Shown: positions 56,566-64,000 of the stretch, one piece after another | Layout: each line of letters opens with the position of its first letter | Numbering within the stretch: the first letter of the stretch is position 1 | NCBI RefSeq assembly: GCF_050624435.1 | Contig: NC_134539.1 | Location: forward strand, 50,206,001-50,270,000 | Direction: 5' to 3' | DNA: 64,000 nt | DNA from: Tenrec ecaudatus | Lineage: Eukaryota; Chordata; Mammalia; Afrosoricida; Tenrecidae | Made by a program: the position numbers and the translations under genes | Notes under the pieces: generated by a model | The model's input: the letters and a program-made list of their open reading frames with translations, nothing else | The model's database searches: none | Told to the model about the DNA's origin: nothing

Positions 56566-56799
56566 AGGTGGGGAGCTGGATGATGCACATGGTTTGCAGC
56601 CTTCTGTCAACCCTAAAGCTTGGTTACTTGAACCTGCCCCGCGGCACTGTGGGAAAAAGGCCTGGCAACCTTGTATTTCTGTTAAGATCCCGGCCAAAGG
56701 GAACCCAAGAGAGCAGTTCTACTCTGGGACACCTGGGGTGGCCGTGAACCAGAGGGGCTCCCAGGTGCCAGATCTTGATCCTGCATGTATGCGGAGGGC

Positions 56800-56980
56800 T
56801 CAAGCCCCAGGGTGCTGTCATGTAAGCGTTGGACCGCCCACTGCAAGGTTGGTTCCAGCCTACCAGCTGCTCCTCAGGAGGAAGACGAGGCTGTCCACTG
56901 CTCCTGGCAGCCTCAGAAACCCCTGCTGAGGCCTCTGGGAGTCCGCATGGGCCTGATGGCAGTGGGCTTGTTGGCAGTAA
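56800..56980 (+). mobile_element. AfroSINE (+), preceded by a 3' fragment
   Basis: It reads 'ccagggtgctgtcatgtaagcgttgg' through 'taccagctgctcctcaggaggaagacgaggctg' to 'gcctgatggcagtggg'. About 56695-56765 carries another partial 3' copy ('agagcagttctactctgg'). Confidence 0.8.
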
Positions 56981-57336
56981 AGCCCTCACAGCCCCCGTGG
57001 CTGGTCTCTAGAGTAAATAGGGGAGGGTGGTCCACAGCTGGCTTGCGAGGCCCCACCTGCTCGTGCTCTGCGCAGGGCAGACATCCTTGGTTGAGTACGG
57101 GCAGTCTCTCTTGGTCCATCCTGGCATTACCCGCAAAGGTCATTGCCAGCCACTGCCAGGCCGACGGGCGGTGACTTCAGAAGCCCTTTCCCTGTGTCTC
57201 TGCCCTGCTGCCCATGGGGGGCTTCTCCATGCCTCGGCTTCCTCCTCTCCAAGCCCCTCATCCTGGCTGACTTTGGGGTACCCCAGGCTCACCTCTGTGT
57301 GCCTGTTTCCCCTCCCCATCCCCCCCGAACCTCCAG

Positions 57337-57694
57337 GAGCTGCCCTAGCGAGATCATCCTGCTCGTGTGGCGCATGGTCCCCCAGGTCAAGCCGGGGCCT
57401 GATGGCGGGGTGCTGCGGCGGGCCTCCTGCAAGTCCACACAGGACCTCCAGTCACCGCCCAACAAGCGGGAGAAGAACTGCTCGCATGGGGCGCAGGTGC
57501 GGCCTGAGCAACGTCACAGCTGCCACTTGGTGTGTGACAGCTCCGACGGGCTGCTGCTGGGTGGTGGCAGTGGCTGGGAGCGCTACACCGAGGTGACCAA
57601 GCGAGGCCAGCACACCTTGCCCACGCTGTCCCGCGCCACGGCCCCCACTGACCCCAACTACATCATCCTTGCCCCGCTGAACCCTGGCAGCCAG
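57337..57694 (+). CDS. RGS3: RGS3 exon 11: end of PDZ and phospho-linker
   Basis: This 358-nt exon is the longest in the window. It finishes the PDZ domain (SCPSEIILLVWRMVPQ) and continues into a low-complexity linker rich in Ser, Arg and Pro. LRRASCKST is a PKA-type consensus (RRAS). The region around residues LLLGGGSGWERYTEV has three more residues (Gly/Ser) than the human protein as I remember it, encoded at 57560-57574 by a GGT/GGC/AGT run. Flanks are gaacctccag and gtacgg. The exon ends with APLNPGSQ in phase 0. Confidence 0.97.
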
Positions 57695-58522
57695 GTACGG
57701 ACGGCGGGTTTGGGGACAGTGAGGGCTGTTGGGTCCCTGTGGAAGCCCATACAAACCCAAAGACTCGCCGTTGTGCTGACGGGAGACTTTAAGGGGCTGG
57801 GGTTTCCAGACCAGGAGGTAGGGCAAGCCAGGCGTCTGCAGGGCTGTCGTGGGGAGAGAGCACAGGCGGGCCCCCATGGCCCCAGGGCACAGCTGCAAGG
57901 CTTTGGGGGGATGCTCAGGGCAGAAGCTTTCACCCCCAGAAGGAAGCCCTTTTAGCACCTTGCTTCTTGGCAGTGGGGTGAGCCACCTTGGAGGGCAGTG
58001 AGCTCCCTGTTGTAAGAGGCATGTAAGCAAACCCTGGGTGGGCAACTGCATATGGTGACGAGACAGTGTGTTCTCTACAACGTGAGTCCCATGGGACATC
58101 CCAGGGAAAATGTGTCCTTAGTCTTGGGAGAGAGTCCCTATTCTCTTCCTATTCCTGATGCACCAGGGTCTGTTCAAGGCCCTGTGTGTGTGGGGGGGGT
58201 AGGGGGGGTCCTCTGTTCTCAAGGAGACCACATTCCACAGGCTTGCTTGCACACGGCGCCCTCCAAGCCTGCAGTCCTTGTCCCATGGTACCAGCCTTCC
58301 GTGGGGTTCACCGTGGAACTGCTGCTGTAAAGGGGGTTGGAGGATTGGTTGAGGGGCTGCGCTGGGTGAATCTCCAGGGACTCGGTGTTCTCTCCGTGGG
58401 CTGGATAATGGCTGCGTTTGTCTCGAGCCTCCATCTGGCCCGGCTCACCTGGGGCCCACAGCCTGCCTGGCAGCTCCACCCCACTCTGGAACTGAGGCGG
58501 TTCTCCCATCTTTCCTCTGCAG
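57695..58522. other. Intron 11
   Basis: No recognised repeat or exon; a G run lies at about 58190-58208. Confidence 0.4.
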
Positions 58523-58562
58523 CTGCTGAGGCCCGTGTACCAGGAGGACACCATCCCCGAAG
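58523..58562 (+). CDS. RGS3: RGS3 exon 12: short linker exon
   Basis: This 40-nt exon encodes LLRPVYQEDTIPE plus one base. It lies between a cctctgcag acceptor and a gtgagt donor and matches the human segment of the same sequence. Confidence 0.95.
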
Positions 58563-61500
58563 GTGAGTCTGCCCTCGGCTGCCCTGCTCTCTGCCTCCTG
58601 GTCAGCACCCATGCCAGAGGGGCCTTGCCTTCCAGCCTGTGGACACTGCCCCCACTTCTCTGCTCTTGGTACTTCATCCGTCTCACGGAACAAACCATTG
58701 TCTTTTCTCTGGGAACCTGATCAAGGAAGGGAGGAAATCTTCCTGGAGCAGCCTAAGACCCAAGGTCACCAAGACTCCCTCTTCTCAGTTGAGATTCCTC
58801 CAGTTGCCCTGGGCAACCTCTCCAGAATGTGGTTGGTTGGTTGGCCGGCCCAGGCTGGGAGGCATGGCTTTTGGGGGGCTGGCAAGCCTCCGGCTTGAGT
58901 TCCAGCTGTGCAGCTTTGAATAGACACCCCCCCCCCCCACCGTCCACTTGCTTTGCCCTGGCTTCTCTAGCTGGCAAGTCCTGCCATGGAGAGTCGCGGG
59001 AGGGTTGGATTAGTTGGTGGTGGTGAGTAGCAGCCCGTCTCCTGTGTGGGCAGGTGTCTCAGAGGGACACTGATGCCCCTGCAGTGTGAACAGGGTCTGC
59101 TCCTGTCTCCTTCCAATCTCAGCCTAAGAGCGGTCCGGCTCCTGGGAAGCCTGAGGGGGGTCTGTTTGGTGCTGGACCGGGTGGCTGGTGGCATCTGGAA
59201 GGTGTGGCTGGCCTTGCCAGGTGCCTGTGATGCCCAGTTTGGGCGAGCTCGAGCGCTTCCTCTGGGAGCTTCAGGATGCCCTTTGACCTCCTCCTTTGGC
59301 CTGTCCCTGCCTCCTGCGGGGCTTCCTTCCTTGCCACCTATGTGCCCATGATGCTGGTTTGCAGCCACCACATGGAAGGGCGCCCGTGGTGCCCTCCCTC
59401 CTCATTCCTCTCCCAAGGCCTTTGCATGGCGGGACCTGGTCTCTTGGGAATCCGTCTGTGCCCCTTCGGGGGGGAGGGGCAATTCTGATCCTCATCTGGT
59501 GACGAGTCGTTTTGACAGGTGTCGTCTGTCGGGTATGTTGGGTGAGGGCAAAGAGGCCAGCGCGACCCACAGGTGACCTGACTCGGCAGAGCCGCAGGCC
59601 TGGCTCATTTCTCTGTGTCCACTGTTCAGCTCAGGACCTGGCAGACGCCAGGCACCCCAAGGGTTTTGGCCGAATGCATGGCTGGAGGGGAATCAGTCTG
59701 GTTTCCTGCAAGGGTTTGCAGGCTGGCCAGGGAGCACATCTCTCCTCCAGCGGGAGGGGGTAGGGACGAGGGAACTCAGACCCCTTGCTCTGGAATTGAG
59801 TCCCTTGAAGCCGCAGAGATGCCTCCGTTTCTCTCCCATGTGCCCCCCCCACCCGTGTCCCTGTCTGAAGGGCGCAGCCATCTGAGCTGTGGGGAAGGGC
59901 ACTGGACAGTGATCTAGGACCAGCGTAACTCCTCAAATACATTTTACTATGATCTAGCCTCTGTTTCAGGTAGCTTTGCTCTGTGTGGGGGATAGGTAAT
60001 GCTTCCCCAGAACCTGCTGGAGGGCCCCCAGAGGTTAAGGGTGTCACCAGGCCTGCCAACAGCTCGGCTCCCGGCTCTGATGGGGTCGCCTGGCTTCCTT
60101 TCAGGAGGGAGGGCTGAGGCCTCCTGAGTTGAATAGGGTCTGGTGCCCTTCCAGGGCCTGGGGCCGCCTGCCTGCTGGCGGCTGGCATGTCCCCCCGGGG
60201 GCTGCCAGTGCCCTCGCATTGTCCCCTGCTCCGTGAAGGCGGCCCCGTCTCAGACTTCCCACTGCCGGGGCGGAAGGCCTGCCAGGCTGGCCTCGGAAGT
60301 CTGCATCTCAGCCCTGTAATTATTGTGCCTGGCCAGTGGGGTGAAGCAGGTGGGGACGCGGCGGTGGGGGAGAGATGCTTGACTTTACTCCCACGGAGCT
60401 CAGTAGCCGGGCTGTAAGATGCGCTGTTTTCATAAAAGCTACTTCTCTGCCCCATCTGGGAGCCGCACGCCCATTGGTGTGCAGATGTGGGGGGTGCTAG
60501 GGTGTGACTCCCATGTAGGCTGGGCTGATCCCTGATGTTTATTGCCCAAATGACCTTGGCAAGCCACTCTACAACGCTAGGCCTCCATTAGCCGACCTTT
60601 ATAACGAGGGCACACAGGCCGCCCTACCTGAAGGCAGGGGTATCTGTTGGGGACTTTATTAGTGTGCCCCAGGGTCTGTGCCAACCTGACACCTGGGAGA
60701 AACGTTTCTTTGTCTTAGTCTGAGCCTGAGGAGCAAAGAGCCCTGCACACACTGCTCTCCGTCTTCTTAAAACGAACCTGCTTGCTGTGATTGGGACCAG
60801 GCACAACAAACAAATACCAGCTCACCTTGGGTCTGCAGGAGCCGCTCAGAGACGCTGACCACATCCGTCGAGTTGGGCAGCCTTCCTCAGCCCCCCTTTC
60901 CAGGCGGCTCCTCCCCCACTGGCCTAAACTCACTGCCCCTTAACTCACTGCCCCCTCAGGTGCCTAGCTCCTCTTTCCAGTTGCTGCTGTTGCCCCTATC
61001 CCATCCTTCTAGAGCAGTCTACTCCAGGCAGGTGGTTTTTCCCCACTGGTTGACTGTTTGGAAAACTATTGCTTGGTTTGAAAAAGATGCTCAGGTTTAA
61101 GACTTAAAGATGATCGCAAGGCAAGGGGTTTTAGGGGCTCATCCCAAAGTCTGGAGTCCAGGAGAATTTGAAACTCCATCCTGCATTTCCCCACTTGGGA
61201 ATCTTGGGGCGAAATGCTCAGTCACTGTAGCCGGGCTCTATCCAGTGCTCTGGTCTCCTGGAGGCAGCCCTCATGTGGGGTTTGCCTCCTCTGGGCTGGG
61301 CTTGGCCACAGACTGCCTAGTGCCAGGAAGGGCCTGTGGTCCTGTTCATGGTCTGACGCATACCCAGCAGACCTCCTGCCCCTACTGGTGGGCTAGTCAC
61401 AGGCCGGAGTCAGTGGCCTTTCCCAATGACAGTTCAGTCCACTCAGCTCCCTGTGAGCCTCCGCTGCCCTGGCGCAGGCCTGGGGGAAGCTGTGGCTCAG

Positions 61501-62965
61501 AGCGGGGCGAAGCTGTGCAGGGACCAACAGCAGGCCCCTGGGGAGTCCGGGCTCAAGTCCAGGTCTCTTGTCCCACATACATCTTTAGACTCTGGCTGAG
61601 TCTTTTTGGCGTAGCAGCTGGGGTCGGGGGTGTGGCCAACCCTGAGTCCTCTGGGCCTGGTGTCCAGCCAGGGCCAGGTCAGACGCAGAGCCGGCTAACC
61701 ACTCCTCTGCATCTGCCCTCCCCGGCCCCATCCTGGGCTTCATGCATGCTCTGTGGAAACGGGAAGTGGTTGAAGTCATTGCGGTTAGAGTGTTGCCCCA
61801 AGAAGCGACTGTGAGCGGTGGTCACTTGTTGTTCTCAGTCTGCTTGGTGAGAAGGGCATGGGGTGGGCGGGGGAGGCTAGTGTGAAACCCCCGGAGCCGA
61901 GTGTTGACTCTGAAGCGGTAGCCTCACGTTGGTGGGGAGCTTCCCCAAGAGGTACTTGGGGTCAGGCCACCTGTTCAGCTGAAGCGACCTCCATGGCTGG
62001 CAGGACTGGGGGTGGTGAAAGCAGGTAGGTACCCAGGATGTGGGCTGCCCAGTCGCCCACCTGGCAGCAGACATCCCTTGAAGAGGTCGGTGCAGGTGTG
62101 GGTAGGCCTTGACGGCCTTGGAGTTTGCCACTATTGGTTGGCCTCCTAGGAAACCCGGGCTTTCAGTTGCCTGCCCCGTGTAGTGCCCATTTGATGGGGT
62201 GCGATGAAACCCTGTGGCCCAGCCCCACTCTGGCCAGTGTGAGGGCATCCTCCTGCCACTGTACCAGGAGCTCTCGTTCCTGGAGACCGTGGTTATTTTG
62301 TGAGTTGGTAGCCACTTCAACAGTGCCTGCTGGCTGGGGTAAAGTCTAGTGTTCCCAGAGTCCTCTGGGGCACCTGCCTTGATTGTCCACGGGGAGGGAT
62401 CAGAAACAAGAGCAGTCACTTAGCAGCTAACTTGTGTTACTGCGCTGGGATTCCCGGGAAGGGGCGGGTCACGAATGGGTAAGCATTTGATTGGAGGCAC
62501 TTCAAGCCCACCCAGAGGCTTCTCTGAAGACCACAAGCTTCACAGTCTGCTTCTGGAAGGCCACAGACTCAGGCATCTGGTGGAGCGTGCTGCGTTCTGC
62601 TTGGGTCAGCTGACCGCAGCAACAGGCCCGTCTGGTTCCCAGGGCTTCCCCGGGAGCCTCTCCCCCGCCCTCAAGCTGCCCAGGGAGCTTGGTACTGTTG
62701 GCACATGGAGGGAACCGAGACTTGACTGAGTTCAATCCAGGCCAGCAGGCCAGCGAGCTGGAAGGGGCGTGGGAGCACAGCTGTCCACTCTGTGGATTCG
62801 TAGCACCTTGTGCCAGAGCCGGCCCCTGGTAGATGCTAGACTAGAGGATGGCGGCTGATCAGATGAGTCTCCACTCCTTGTCCCCCAGACAGGATGCCTT
62901 TGCGAGGCCGATGGAAGCACCCCACAGACTGCCACCGCTTCCTCCTCCCTCTGTTCCTCCCACAG
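58563..62965. other. Intron 12
   Basis: A 4.4-kb GC-rich intron with a C run at 58927-58938 and a probable MIR fragment at about 60540-60610 ('aaatgaccttggcaagccactctacaac'). No additional exon was recognised. Confidence 0.45.
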
Positions 62966-63162
62966 AAGCCGAGAGTCCCAGCAAAGGGAAGGCCCACACC
63001 GGGCTGGGGAAGAAGTCCCGGCTGATGAAGACAGTGCAGACCATAAAGGGACACGGGAACTACCAGAACTGCACGGTCATGAGGCCACACGGTCCGCACT
63101 CCAGCTACGGCACCTACGTCACCCTGGCGCCCAAGGTCCTGGTGTTCCCTGTGTTTGTTCAG
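62966..63162 (+). CDS. RGS3: RGS3 exon 13: linker preceding the unseen 3' exons
   Basis: This 197-nt exon encodes the segment from AESPSKGKAHTGLGKKSR through LMKTVQTIKGHGNYQNCTV to KVLVFPVFVQ. It is bounded by ctcccacag and gtgagc and ends in phase 0. In human RGS3 this leads into a region continuing toward the Glu/Pro-rich spacer and the RGS domain, which lie past the window. Nothing resembling the next exon is visible in 63163-64000. Confidence 0.96.
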
Positions 63163-64000
63163 GTGAGCTGGTGGCCGGCCCCAAGGGCTCCCTCAGGGGG
63201 AGGCGAGAGAGAGAGGAGGGGGCTCTGCCCCAAGAGAGAGGGCACCCCGTTTTCTCTCCCTTTCCCTCTCCCCTTCACCCTGTAACCATTGACGCCTATT
63301 TCTCTTGCTATGAAAACCTTCCTTCCCTGTGATTTTTTTCCCGATGATAAGAATGGTCTCAGACAGGATTTGTCTTCATGTGCGATGGGCGAATGTCGCC
63401 ACTCAGCGGAATCCCTTAGAAATTCCTTCGGGTCTCGAGGTGGCCGTTTCCGGCGTCCTTCTTCAGCGATGCATCCTATGCCATCGCCTGTCCATACCAA
63501 AGCGTACCGGTCCGGTCCCCCACCTGTGGGCACGTCGGTGGTTTCCATCTCCTTGCTGTCGGGAATAGCGGTTTGATAAACACGGGTGTGCCCTTGATCT
63601 GCACGTGACCTGCTCCCGGTGTTTCCTTAGGGAGAGAGAGGGCTGGGCTGATGGCATTTCTGTTGGAGAGCATCCTTTTAGGAAAGATGCTAGGGATTCC
63701 GGGTGTACATTGAGGGACCAGAAGCTTCTAAGAGGAACAGGCAACTGGGGACAGGAGAGCCCAGCAGCAAGAGGGCACCCCCCTGCCTCCCCTTCTTCCT
63801 CTGGGGACAAGGTAGGCCCTCTGCCACTTCCCTCTTGCTGAGTAGCCCATTCGCGGGTCCTTGTGATGTGCTCAGGGCCTGTGAGTCGGGGCTCCCTCAC
63901 CCAGTGGTTTATCTGGAGAAATCAGAGGGTGGCTGCTTCTTGACCAGCATCTTGTCCCGCCTCTTTCGTGTTAGCAAACCTCAAACTCAAAGACAAACTC
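63163..64000. other. Start of intron 13, to the window end
   Basis: No further RGS3 exon was found. The last 30 bases ('caaactcaaagacaaactc') could be the start of another antisense AfroSINE cut by the window edge. Confidence 0.4.

Larger units (their letters stand above)
10907..63162 (+). other. RGS3: RGS3 gene, 5' two-thirds (three alternative first exons plus C2, PDZ and linker exons)
   Basis: RGS3 is a GTPase-activating protein for Gi- and Gq-class G-protein alpha subunits. Long forms carry an N-terminal C2 domain and a PDZ domain; the PDZ-RGS3 form binds the cytoplasmic tail of B-type ephrins and dampens chemokine-receptor signalling (family knowledge). Fifteen coding exons were found by translating AG/GT-bounded segments and recognising the RGS3 protein. 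Splice phases agree throughout: the exon 1a path gives 1368 nt (456 codons), the 1b path 1347 nt (449) and the PDZ path 837 nt (279), all without a stop. The C2 domain occupies about residues 35-175 of the 456-codon form and the PDZ domain about 196-270. The C-terminal RGS domain and 3'UTR are not in the window. Exons upstream of 10907 cannot be excluded. Confidence 0.96.

Noticed and set aside
1-64000. An undescribed multi-gene system
   Set aside because: Apart from RGS3 exons, every long open frame I examined traces to a repeat, a known mobile element or low-complexity sequence.

Overview
This is vertebrate, almost certainly mammalian, nuclear DNA. Coding sequence occurs only as short islands bounded by AG/GT splice sites, introns reach 17 kb, and most of the rest is retrotransposon, microsatellite and minisatellite sequence. 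The repeats narrow the source. There are about twenty copies of a tRNA-derived SINE of the AfroSINE type, fragments of an RTE-type LINE ending in an (AAC)n tail, and two short hAT elements that match the SPIN ('Space Invaders') family from memory. AfroSINE plus SPIN points to a tenrec such as Echinops telfairi. That is inference; no database was searched.

The window carries the 5' two-thirds of one gene, RGS3 (regulator of G-protein signalling 3), on the + strand, and I recognise no other gene. Three alternative first coding exons are visible: exon 1a (start 10907), exon 1b in a CpG island (start 12438) and the first exon of the PDZ-RGS3 form (start 51065). The first two both splice in phase to the same C2-domain exons (28792-28842, 31992-32050, 32970-33064, 34024-34092, 46851-46911, 47810-47900, 48658-48713). 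The PDZ start joins directly to the PDZ exons (55126-55207, 55947-56052, 57337-57694). Two further shared exons (58523-58562, 62966-63162) follow. Every junction is GT-AG and all phases agree, giving 456, 449 or 279 codons within the window. The RGS catalytic domain and the 3' end lie beyond position 64000.

Layout: 1-10,900 is upstream or intronic sequence dominated by L1 fragments, a 25-copy 33-bp minisatellite and AfroSINEs. 10,900-12,700 holds two of the start exons and the CpG island. 12,700-28,790 is a repeat-rich intron with both SPIN copies. 28,790-34,100 holds the first four C2 exons. 34,100-46,850 is a 12.8-kb intron with a long antisense RTE copy and an antisense L1 whose 3' tail runs on into ORF2. 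46,850-63,160 is exon-rich and GC-rich, with the PDZ promoter, two local tandem duplications and many G/C runs.

No undescribed multi-gene system is present. The points most worth following are: a C2 domain whose usual Asp-Pro-Tyr motif reads Ala-Pro-Cys; a PDZ-form leader with two short upstream ORFs, one overlapping the start codon as ATGA; a (CA)23 tract beginning 16 nt past a splice donor; the SPIN copies; and an L1-tail composite with duplicated modules inside one pair of target-site duplications.
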